A stretch of DNA of 64,000 bases from Dromaius novaehollandiae (taxonomy: Eukaryota > Chordata > Aves > Casuariiformes > Dromaiidae): NCBI RefSeq assembly GCF_036370855.1, contig NC_088102.1:36679835-36743834 (forward strand), given 5' to 3'. Both the position numbers and the translations under genes were made by a program. Shown in pieces: positions 11,601-22,900 of the stretch (within the stretch, counting starts at the first letter, position 1; every line of letters begins with the position of its first letter). The notes under the pieces were generated by a model that saw only the letters and a program-made list of their open reading frames with translations, did not search any database and was not told the origin of the DNA.

Positions 11601-14600
11601 CATCTCTGTTGTATCCAAAGTGAGACCTGCACTGGAATATTATGGACTTTAGGAGCATTTGATTCTAGATCCAGATATAGTGATGTACTTCAAGGCAAAA
11701 TCCTTAATTGTTCTTCCTTACCACCCCTTAGACATTGTTCCAGTTTTAGAGCTGAGCCTCATGAAAAGTCCCCATCTCTGCTTTAATTAGTCTGATCATA
11801 TATCACTCACATAGAGCTTTTCTCAGAAATCTGTGGCATTGCCTCCTAGACACATTTAATACATGACCTGAAGAGGTCAAACTAATTTAACTAACAAATC
11901 TTAATACAAATGTACCTAAGGATAATCACACACCTGAAGAAATAAAAATGTCACTGGAATGTGGTAAGTATCCTGAATTTGATGAACGAGAAGTCATTAC
12001 AACAATTAAAGAATCCCGTATCAATCTGGAGAATGCTGTTTTCTCTTAGAAAACAATTATTACAAAACTGCATGCACAATTTGAAACTCAGAATTGAGTA
12101 TCTGTGGACTTTTTCAGATTCTGGATTTTGAATAGCATTTTGTAAGACGTTTTCTTAATTATAATAGGAAACACAGTTTCCAAATAACCCCTTCATACTC
12201 TTGGATTTCCAAAATCTTCATACTGAGTGAGAATTTTCGGACACTTTTGTTATAAAGCTACTCTGTAATCGTTAGGAGATGTACACACTTCTACCTTCTC
12301 TGGATTATTTGCTTTAGGGAAACAAGCAAACAAACACAATGATGTAACTTTCCTCAGGAATTAATTTTCTTTACTTTCTATAGAGATAGAAGTAACCTGA
12401 AGGAACCGCATGGACACAATGAGAACCAAGTAACAGTTTCCTCAGTTATACGTTACAATCAAGCTGGAGTTATCCTTCGCTGTGATTTGTGCGTCTAGGG
12501 GTCTCTCTTGAAAAGGACCCTGCCAAAAAGCTTCGTACTTACATGCCTTTTTGATATTATAAAAGAATGCTGCTTTTTTTTTAAAACACATTCATTACTG
12601 TTATGAGCTAGAGAACTTTACAGATCAGAACTTCCCTCTGAATAAACTCAAAAGCATCGTAACAACAGCTGGGAAAAATTGCTGCTTCCCAGTGTGACTC
12701 CGAAGACAGCTTCCCCACAGTGTTTGCGGGTACGAATTCAAAGGGGTCCATCATATTCTGAAATGTTTGTGAGGCCTCTGTCTTAAAATGCGCTTCCAAA
12801 CCTGAGCTCCAAAAATGGATACTACTTCTTTTCTGTTAAATACCTTGGCATTCCTTCTGCCAAATCAAACAGAGGCCATTTATTTCTTATGTGGTCATTC
12901 CAAATCTCCAGTCTGGATTTTGTACCCACTAAGAAGTTTTTTTCCACATACAGTAGACAGCTGGGTGTCATAAAACCTTAAATTTGGACATTCAAATAAA
13001 TTTCTCATTTATGATTCATATTAACAGTTATGCAATATCTATAGATAGTAATAAAAAAATGGTAGTATTGTGTTCTAAAAGAATAATCTACAGCTCTTAG
13101 TAGTTTCAAAAAGGGATGATTTTGTGAATTATTTCCATCTTGGTAAATGTATTTCTTGAGGTTTAATAGCACTGTTGGGCTACGTATCAGATTATGAACT
13201 TCAGTTCTCATTACATGTAAAACCACTGTCTTTTACTCATCTGTTATGTAAATAGCTATTAAATGCCATTAATTTCTTGATGTATCTGCTGTTAGATCAA
13301 CCAAGTCAATTTTTCTCAAACAACTAGCCATTTTAGATCCTTTAAAAGTTTTTTTTCTAAATAACTACTTCTCCAAATCCTGGTTGCTGATGGCTCCTGT
13401 TTCACTAGACCCCTATAGTTTGGAGATTTTTACTGAATTCTTGGATTACAGTGCCAATACACCAGCTGGAATATCTTTTACTACTTACATGAGAGACTCC
13501 TTACATGTCTGCATCTAGACATAGTGGAGTTCAGATAGCTGTTTTTACTGCATGTCACACATAAGGCCTACTTACATGTGCAATCCATCAGGAAGAAGAG
13601 TGGGGAGAGGTGAGTTCAGGGCTTGTATCACTGCCATGATAGAGCATACCCAGCTGCAGAGCATGGCTGGAATCAGCTCTGTACCCTACCACTCCACCTG
13701 CATCCTGATGTCTTCTGAAACAAAGAAGATATGAGAATGACTATAGGACTCTGTTTTGTTAATTAAAGTAGAATTAATGAGCCCAGAGGGTTAATGTTAT
13801 TAATTTATCAATGCACAGTATTAGTAGTTGACAATGGATTGGGTCTAAAAACACTTTGTCCTACTTACACCTATGGTTAACATAAAAAAAGTCATGTGGA
13901 AGTCTGGAAATTTATTGTTTAGGTTACACATTGGGAAAGATAATCAGAAACAAAAACAAACACTTTCTCATGTAAAAGTTGAATGACTACAAAAGATAAA
14001 TAATAATAAATAAGTATTTTTGCTAGAAAGAGGCTACCAGGCTCTTTTTTTGTCAGTTGATACTTTTTAGGGAAGAATTTATCCTTTGGCTAAGTTCTGA
14101 GTTGATTATTGTGATATTGTATGTGAGAATGTGTGTGAGAATCTTTCCTGCAGTTGAGAAGAGAGTACAGGGAGAAATAAAAAGTAGTGAAGGTTTGAAA
14201 AAATCTGTCACCTCAACCTGTTATTGTTAGGGAACTGTCTGTTTAAGGGGTGCAGTGCCACATGCTTCCTATTTAGGAGTGCTCTGAACTGGGAGTCAAC
14301 TGTACAGCTATTGCTGTAGACTTTGTCATGCTTCTTCATTTTGGAAAGATATTTGACCAAATAATTTTTTTGCATTAGTTCCTCTTGGGAGGACCCACCT
14401 CCTTCCTTCAAGTCAGTTCAGTAGGCAGTAGAATCAGGAAAGGGCAAGAAGGAGGTAGGACCGGGGGAACTAGGACTAGGGAAAAGCAGAAAGGAATAGA
14501 CAGAGTAATACCTCCCATTATCAGGCTGTGATTTTGCTGGTTCAGTAGTGATGGCCACCTGCCCTCAGCACTGTTCTAGTTATCCAATGATAATTATCCT

Positions 14601-16489
14601 CTTCTTAAAACACAATACATTTTATTTTCTGTAAATAATTGTCATGGAAATTATGAGATTCCATTTTTAAATTAAAAAGCAGAAGTTTGCTGGTCTCTGT
14701 TGGTTGAGTTTCTTTAACTGAAATATTTAAGATAACATGCAAGATATTCTAATTATTATCCTGATGTTTTGTTTAATGCATTAATGAAAACTGTTCAGTT
14801 GCCATCCAGCTATTCTAATGATAAAGAATAGAAATGTGGGAAATAGCCCTGACCATCTATACAAGAAAACATGATCTTTCAAGGTCATCAAAACTGAAAC
14901 CCTTTTTTATTTATGCTTCTAAAACAGATGAATTTGATCATGAAATTTAAAGGTAGGAGATTCCCCCTATATTTTAGAATCAAAAAAAGGTGCTGTTTAA
15001 ATAATGTCAAGGGTTGAATGCCAAAACAATTGAAGCTAGTATGTGAAACAAAGTCAACACTCTCTTCCTATATCACAGTGGTATAAAGACAAGAGAAAGC
15101 TGAAGCACATCATGGAACAGGGAGAAGCAACAGTTGAAACATGGTAAATAGAATGGAGTAATGTTCATAAAAAATGTAGCAATACATAAAAAATTACAAA
15201 ACCAACTTGATTTTTTTTAAATGTGTTCACTGAATTTCTTCTTGGGGAAAAATTTGAGAGGAGTTGGAAGTGTTGGATATAATAGCTTCTAATAGGAAGG
15301 CTGATCAAACCATTAGCTCTGGTTGCTCTAGTAAGTAGGAAGAAAAGAAAAGCCCATGCTGAATATTTTGTTGTATCATTAAAAAATGCAGGTAAATGGA
15401 GAAGTCAATGAGGGGGAAAAGAAGCCATGTGAGACAAGGCTAATTGCAATTTCGAGTATTAAAACAGCTTTCCCTAAAAGTAAAAAAAAGAAAGGCCTGA
15501 TGCTGCTCTGTGGTACACAATACTCTCTGACATGCATTTTATAGACTAAGTACTTGACTGTAGATTTCCTTCCAGTGTGGCATGTGACAATATGCAATTA
15601 TAATGCAACTGTGAACATTCATACTGGAATATAATCTTCAGAAATGCATGTGTATACTTGTACATCTGCTACAGGACATCATACCCTGGATTTCATACCT
15701 AACCCCTCTAATAGCTAAAATACTATAAAATTGATTCTTTAAATCTTTTAGTATTGGCCTCAGTTTCTGACAGGGAGTTCCACTCCCATTTTTGTGGTTG
15801 ATAGATGTCTGTCATGTCCTAGGTCCAATCCTGGACGATATGCTATCATAAAGCCCTTGCAGAGAGAGGACTAACTTTTCAATCATGATTGTTTAGTGTG
15901 ATTATTTGTACTTCAATCATTTTACAAAGAATCCATGATTCACATAGAAAATCTGTGAACTGGTGAATCTGCTTCTTCCCCTTCTCTTCCAGACAGTTAA
16001 AATTAATGACATGATAAAAAAACTACATCTTTGTTTTAGAACAGGAGATTACAGTAATGCATCACATTTTTCCCTTTCTAGCCCTAGAAAATGATAAATG
16101 AAATGGCCAATATTCATATTTGTAAGTACTTTTTACTCTCTATTTAGCACGAGAAGAGCCCAAAGTAGGAATGAAGCAAAACTCCATTCTTCCCAAGACT
16201 CTAAACTTTGGGACGAATTCAGAATCTCAGATTCAGATTCAAAATTAATCACCTGACTGATTTTTTCAGGATAGAAGCCAAAACCTTGCACCTCTAGCTT
16301 TGGAGTAGTTTAAATCTAATCCAGTATGTGTAATTTCATCTAGAATAAATGGTCACAGAATATGTTGATGCTTCAAGCTAGCTGAAGAATGGAAGCCCAA
16401 AGATTATGCTTAACAGAGAAGGAAAACTTTTGCAAAGATATTCTAGAAATTTCATTTACTATGTTCCCTTCAAAATACACATGGTTTAT
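8667..16489. other. Gene-poor interval, CHRM5 to fibrinogen-domain gene
   Basis: No coding exon recognised on either strand. The DNA is AT-rich and all open frames are short. A pale TATA/TATG-rich stretch lies near 11,010-11,060. The left end of this interval may be CHRM5 3' UTR and the right end the 3' UTR of the minus-strand fibrinogen-domain gene. Confidence 0.45.
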
Positions 16490-17190
16490 CTACAGTTCAT
16501 CTTTCTGACATGGACGAGACTTGGTTGTATACGACAGGCCACTGTCAATGGGTTTGATCATCATCCATGCAAACTTGCACATACGTATCTTGTTGCAGTC
16601 CTTCTGCCAGTATATCACATTCCTGTGGTTCAGATTTGCGCCAGCGCATGCATCATACCACCAGCCTCCCCCTGGAATGCCATTGAATTCTAATTTAGCG
16701 CAGTTCTGAAAGTAATTATCGTTGTCTCTGTCCTTGGTGGTGAACTTCTGGTTATCATGGAGATAAGCTTCTGTGTCCAGGGTCAGAGCATCAGTGGCAT
16801 TGCCTTTGTATAGACCAACCCTTATTCGGTATTGAGACTCTTCATCTTCAATAAGGAATGGTTCGTACTGTCCCCATTTGATTTTAGCATTTAGGTCAAC
16901 AAGCTTGACTCCAAGTATATACTGCGTGGAGCTGCTAGTTAATTGATGCATATATTCATTTCCTAACCAGTAGTTGTGTTGAACAGAACCAAATCCATAC
17001 TTGTAATCCTGCCAGGTCCTGTCGAAGTCGACAGTACTATTGGCTGTAATGTGCTGGATCACTGTCCAGCCACCATCCTGCATATTACAATAGACAACAA
17101 TTGGATCTTCCTTTGGTTGGATGATGTGAAGACCATCTTTGGAATTTCCTGGGGAGCGCTGAAAAATCTCAAAACAATCCCTTGGATAGT
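16490..17190 (-). CDS. FReD exon of the fibrinogen-like gene
   Basis: The acceptor on the minus strand is a T-rich tract then CCTACTCAG, with AG at 17192-17191. The exon opens with two bases completing a codon, then encodes 232 residues and a TAG at 16492-16490. The whole fibrinogen C domain is in one exon. Cysteines at PRDC and VVYC, and later at NC, DAC, DC and MC, fit the paired cysteines of FReDs. The KDEL codons are AAA GAT GAA CTG, immediately before the stop. Confidence 0.9.
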
Positions 17191-17995
17191 CTGAGTAGGA
17201 AAAAAAAATAGTAAGTTTTAAAGTAAGTTTCTGTTCATATAGTAAGTTTTAGATATTGGACTCTGTCCTCTACAGTGAGTGAAAGATTGCTTTGATCTGA
17301 CTGGAAACTGTGGCTCAGACTGACTTCAGTCCAACAGGTGGGACATCTACTCAGTCAAAGAGGGAGATTTCAGGGCAAAATATACAGGAAATATTCAGAA
17401 ATTCAAAAATGGGTTGTAATCTAGCTGTAAAACAGAAGCGTGGTTTTGCACTGATGATGGAAAAGTGACTGAAAAGGCAAAAGAGAACTTCATATTAAAA
17501 TAACAATTTTAATGTATTTTATAGGGTCAAAACATAGTGGATACAGTTTGACAGCTTGTCTCTGCCAGGGCCCAGAGCAGCTTAGAGAAAAAGCATAATA
17601 AACAGGGAATGTACAGACTGTTTCTTCTTCTCCTATGTTTTCCCAGTTTCCAGTGGGCAGCAAGTTAGCCATTCCCTGTGCCATGTGTTGGACCACTGTA
17701 TTTAGTAAGTGGAGATAGTCTTATCCTCAAGAAATAGACCTAATTCCTCTTTAATCAATTTATACTTCAGGCACCTGCAACATCCTTGCATTAAATTCCA
17801 GCAAGTATGCCATGTGTGCAATGATAAAAGGAAAATATTAGAGCACAATTCTTGCTAGTACAAAAGTAAAAAAAAAAAAAAATCTGAGGATTCTTTTAGG
17901 AACACTTCTTGTCACTCACACACTCCAGGCCAAATGTTATCACTCGTTTGCAGGTGCTGGATGGAACTACAGTGCTGCATAGCTGCAGTGAACAG
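16490..17995 (-). CDS. Fibrinogen-domain protein, FGL1-like, C-terminal KDEL (5' incomplete)
   Basis: Two minus-strand exons (17995-17920 and 17190-16490) join in frame across a 729-base intron to give the last 258 residues. A linker with SSIQHLQTSDNIWPGV leads into a fibrinogen-related domain that begins YYPRDCFEIF. Domain landmarks are CNMQDGGWTVIQ, the DRDND calcium-site motif, and GGGWWYDACAGANLN. Two sequons (NST and NAT) suggest glycosylation. The protein ends RPCQKDEL followed by TAG, so it carries a canonical ER-retrieval tail. The closest relatives I recognise are FGL1 and the sauropsid/fish proteins called fibrinogen-like protein 1-like; orthology is inferred from memory. FReD proteins are normally secreted lectin-like or coagulation proteins. 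The signal peptide exon must lie further right and was not found. The frame is fully open. Confidence 0.75.
17920..17995 (-). CDS. Candidate upstream exon of the fibrinogen-like gene
   Basis: A 76-base exon is predicted from a strong acceptor (CCTGTTGTTGCTATTCGTTTAG, AG at 17997-17996) and a strong donor (T|GTGAGT, GT at 17919-17918). It is phase 0 at its start and leaves one base, which with the next exon's AC gives TAC. The peptide is LFTAAMQHCSSIQHLQTSD then NIWPGV, flowing into YYPRDC. The frame match, both splice sites and the short distance support it. It has no signal peptide of its own, so at least one more 5' exon is needed. Confidence 0.6.
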
Positions 17996-18000
17996 CTAAA

Positions 18001-18985
18001 CGAATAGCAACAACAGGAAAACAGGTGGAAGTGCTCTTCCATTTTATTGCTTATCCTTTATCTCAGGGGTGATAAAAGTGGCATGTAAGGCTTGGGATGG
18101 ACCTCTGCATTGGACTGAAATGTGTATTGTGCTGTGTTTTTAACTGTACGTTGCTTATAAGTATACTTTTTGCTATAATTAGAGTAGTATCAAGGAGCTC
18201 TGAGACTAAGGCACAACGTTCTGCTTTTACAAATTAACTGTGAGATTTCTAAAAGTCAGAATATAATTCATATAAATAAATATATGTATGTATGAATTCA
18301 TGTATCAATAATTCTTTTTGTAGAGAAGGATATTATTCAGTATTACTCCATTACTCGGAAACATGCTCATGAATTGAAATTACTCACTTCATGCAGCTGA
18401 AAGGCATGTCATTGTGTCATTATGCTATGGGATGTTTGTAATTTATATTTAATAAGCACTTGACAATTTGACTATCTCTATAAGAAAAATTCCTACAGAC
18501 CACCAAAGATGTAAAATGATAGTTTTTTCACACATGTGAAAACCTACGTTCTGCCCTGACAATAACTGATAGGAATTTGGATATTTTATTTAGAAATTAA
18601 TCAATTTTATTAAACAAATTGTTCTTCTGGGAAACTGAGATAATTCAGGAAAAGCATGGCAAGATGTACTCATATTTAAACAAAGAAAATGTTGAAAACC
18701 AATTAGGAAAAACATTTTCAAAGCTGAAGTTTTAAAATAAAAGCTAATTAAGAAGTCTTCTCTTTGCCAAAAACATTGACCTGACAGGCCCTGCTGATCC
18801 TTTTACTGAACACATTTTATTTCCCTGAACACAGTCTGAAAAGAGTCAATCTCATTGTATGGTCTTGTGACCAACAGATCAGAGGTACACTGAAGAGTTT
18901 GTTTAGAGGGAAGAAAGCCCCCAACTTTCTGGAAAGAAATAGAGAGCACAGGATATGAGAGATCATTTTATCTACTACTGGTCCT
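18001..18985. other. Non-coding, upstream of the fibrinogen-like exons
   Basis: This was searched on the minus strand for a signal-peptide exon ending in phase 0, and none was convincing. The DNA is AT-rich with no recognised repeat. Confidence 0.4.
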
Positions 18986-18989
18986 GTAG

Positions 18990-19925
18990 GCAATTATGTC
19001 ATGCGGTCTTCTTCACAGATTTATTAAGTTTCATCTCTTCCAACTGTAAAGCATTGTAGACCTCACTAACCATTGCTAGTCTGATGGTTAGAAACATTCT
19101 TCTGATTCCCAGTCTAATTTTATCAATGGCCACTTTACATCTGTATTTTTCTTGTGTCATGTTATCCTTTAGTGAAATAGTGCTTCTTCCCTGGTAATAA
19201 GCCTTGATGTACAGACAGGACAATTATATTCTTAATCGGTCTTTGTTTTGTTAGGATAAATTATGTTAGGATAAACAAGTTCTTTGATTATCTAGTGTAA
19301 GAGAGGTCTTCTGTTCCTTAATTGTCTTATTTTTTTCTGCACCCCTTCCTCTGCAAATTCATCTCCTAGAATATGGGTAAAATTTGCACAATGTTCCAGA
19401 TAGACTTGTGTAGTGCAACTGATTCTTCACAAGTCCTATTAGAAACATCTCTGTTGATACACTCTAGGGTTGCATTTGTATCTCATAGCTCCCTTTAATC
19501 TAGACTTTCTTCTTCTGATCTTTGCAACTAAGTCCTCTCTCTGCAGTAAAACCTAACATTTTATTTTTCATCCCACCTCCATTACTCAAGAACGAATGTT
19601 TTTTTCTGTATAATATTACGACTCTTTCTTAGCATTTCTCTACTCTATGTTATCATTAAATTTTATCAGTACATTCCTGTTTTTGCTTCAGTATACTTAA
19701 TAAGAATACTGAAAATATCACTTGTAAGCAAACACTTCCAGTCTCCTTTCAGCTTTACAGTTCACCTTTCCACCCAAGCCGTTGTCATTTTCTTTTCAGC
19801 CCCTACTGAAATTATAGTGAAACCCTATCTTCTCTGATTTAACTAACAGTATCCTATGAAGTGTTGTATCACAGGCTTTGTAGAAGTCCAGATGGATTAA
19901 ATTTGTTAAATACTATTATTCATAA
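18990..19925 (-). mobile_element. CR1 LINE fragment, antisense
   Basis: The plus strand follows the antisense of a sauropsid CR1 in order. It reads TCTGATGGTTAGAAACATTC, CAATGGCCACTTTACATCTG, CTTCCCTGGTAATAAGCC and TTTGTTTTGTTAGGATAAA, then TTTTCTGCACCCCTTCC, ATGTTCCAGATAGACTTG, CTAGGGTTGCATTTG, and finally TAGAAGTCCAGATGGATTAAA at the right. The copy is heavily diverged and broken, so the element is inactive. It inserted on the minus strand. Confidence 0.7.
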
Positions 19926-19929
19926 TATC

Positions 19930-22900
19930 AGTATTGTGTTAAATATAACCTTTATATTTTATATTTAGAAGTTTAGTGGTATGTCTGAGGCACTCAGGCC
20001 AAATTTACAGGAGTATATAGGCTTTGCAAAGTCCTACTTTTGGGCCTTCCATTGCTTAATAGAATCCACAACCATAAATAAAATACTTTGAGTCTCAATG
20101 CTACCTGTGTGAAATTATGAAATATCTTGACAGGGCGCAAATGTGTGCACGATTCTGTAACTCAGTAGTTAGAACATTCTCCGCGTAGATATAGTCTCAC
20201 TCCAGACCTGATCCCATGATTTTACAGAATGTGTTATATAAGTATAGAGTGCTGCTCAAGCCAGTAATAGATACAGTGACACTCATATTTGCCTTTCTTC
20301 TGTCTCAGTGAATATTCATTCAAAATAGAACAATAATAGATGAATCTTGAGAAAATCATTTAGGCTGGGGGCTACAGGATTTACTTGGAAAGTAAATTTT
20401 ATAGACCCCCAAGTGCCATCAGTCAGAGGAGGAAAATGAATCAACCTCGCTACTCTTTTTGTCTGCATTTTATGTGGGATCTACTCTGGTAAATGTATTC
20501 TTAGAAAACCTACCAAGTTAGACCTTGCAAGCTAGATAGGCAGAGGAATGTCTCCGTTATAGCTAAACATGAGATTTAGGTGCTGATGTGTCAGGAACAG
20601 TCAAGAAATGGTGTTAAGAAGTCTTCAAATGCCAAAAAATACTTTTTGACAGAAGTTTTGAATGGTTTATGTCTCTTGAATTAGGTGGCAGCTGAGCAAA
20701 GGCTTTAAAGATCTGTATTTTGGACTTAAGAGCCGGTCATGTTTGTATTTCAAAGTATTTTTGTAGAGCTAACTTTCAGATGACTTGCCTGAAAATGTTA
20801 GAGCAAAGCAACAAAGTGAAACACAGCTTGCATCCAAATCACTCGCTCTCTTCATGAGTACCTTTGTCATTGACATTAGCCAATCTCTCATAGCCTCTTT
20901 GGGGGAGAAGGTGAGCATTAGCCAAGACCACTGCTTCTTTGGTGCTCACTGACACAGTACAATGAGAGAGCACCAGCACAATAAATCCCGCTGAACTCTT
21001 CAACAGCATCTTCCTTGTGTGTCAGTCTTTCTGCAGCAATAAACTTCAGAGCTGTAATGCTGGAATTGAAAATTGAAAGATTTATGACTTATAGAATGAA
21101 AGTCCTGAAGGACAAAGAGAAACAACTGCTTTTGACACAGCAACCCTCTACCAAAATTGCCTTCCCCTGCCTCTCAGAAACACCTGCTTTTCCTAATATA
21201 TCACACTGCATTTCTGATAGGTTGCTCTGGTGACACAGAGCATGGCATTGTGCCACTTGCAATGTATCTTATCTTTGTTACTTTGTGCCATGCTGGTCAA
21301 TGAATCATAACATAATTTCATGTGTGATAAACAGTAATAGAAAATAATGTAATGACAAAACTTAAAAGCACATCTTATATTTACCATATTTGAAGTCTGC
21401 TTATTCCTTGAGTCCAAACTGTAGTGAAATAGAGACACCAATGGACGAACTGGCACAAACATGCCTCTCTGGCTGTCTGTAGTTCAAACAGTACTCAACA
21501 ACATGGCTTTCTGAGTACTAGGTATATTTCCATGCACTGAATAACTCACTTCAGCACATCTGGACTATGGTTTGTATGAATTTTCTTCTGTAGTTTTAAA
21601 TAATAGGTCAATGTTTGAAGCCAGGAAAAGAAAAACAGTTCAATAAACAAAATAAAAAAATTTTTCTTCAGTCTCATCAAAACGCACAGGGATTCAATAT
21701 ATATAATCAAAAGAATTTTGAGCCCCATTCTGTCCTCCTTTTTGGGTTACATGGCTAATAACCCTTCATCCAACACAGCAAGAAGTCTTAGGCTATTACT
21801 AGATTAAATCTTGGGGTCATCACTTTAGGCAAATTCTCAATTGACTGAAGAAGAATTTTTATATCAATGGCAGCTTTGACTGAATCAGCACAACAAACGT
21901 TTCCCACACTCTCAAGGGATATATTTACTTAGACAGAAACTACTCAAACTCTTTTTCTTCACCCTCCTTTTTTGTTCTTGTTTTTAATGAGTGAGCTAAT
22001 GCAGTGGCTCTGACGAAGGCAGAAAATAGATCAAGCAAGCAGTTCTTTGGTCAGAGCTCATTCCCTGCCAGCGTCAGCCCAGAGTCTCCATAGGCCAGTA
22101 CCAATCTCCACAGTGGTTTACCTTGCAACAGAGCCACATTCCTTATAAATCTCAGGACTTAGTAGCAGATTCAGTTTTCCAAAGTGAAAAATTATTAAGC
22201 ATATTTTTATTAAAATGTCCAATATAAATCCTGGCAGTAAAATTCAGATCTGAGAATTAATTTTTATTCCAAACATATAAAAACAAAACATAGACTTTTC
22301 TACTCTGTTTAAAGCTGTTCCTTCATAATTCTGATTAACATACAATTTGCTAATATATCCAAAGCTGGTCATTTGATATTGATGTCTTAATGAACTGGAA
22401 AATCACCCTTCCTAAAATTCAGTACAGGGTTTCCCTTAAAACACCGAAATTCTGCTGTGCTTGCATACCCCACTGTCATGCATCCCTTTCCCTGAGAGCT
22501 GCTATTTTGTTATTATTATTGTTATTATTAAAAAGGATTTAAAATAAAAACCTAAGCCACAAGCATCACTAAACTTCAGGGAAATCTGTACTTGGATCTA
22601 TGAGCTTCTTTTTAGCTCTTTTCTTCTTTCTGCATTTTTGAGTGAATCAGTCTTTTTTCTCCCCTCATATTTACAGTAAACACTGAAATTATTTAAAGAT
22701 CCATGTAATTCTAGAAGCAAACTCCATATTATAAATTATTAAGAAAGCAACTGAGGAAAACAGCAGTAGGCAGGCACCTTACCTCTCCTTTCAAGTGGAG
22801 CTTGGCAAAGAAACACACGCACACAAATGAATGAGCTCATTCTCTAGGGTTGTACTTTGCCTGCTACTGAAGTCCAGGTGAATAAATCAGCTTCAACACA

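Noticed and set aside
21546-21728. Minus-strand frame starting MGLKILLIIYIESLC as the missing signal peptide
   Set aside because: It looks signal-like, but no splice donor of phase 0 follows the hydrophobic part and it is Phe/Leu-rich throughout, typical of T-rich DNA.
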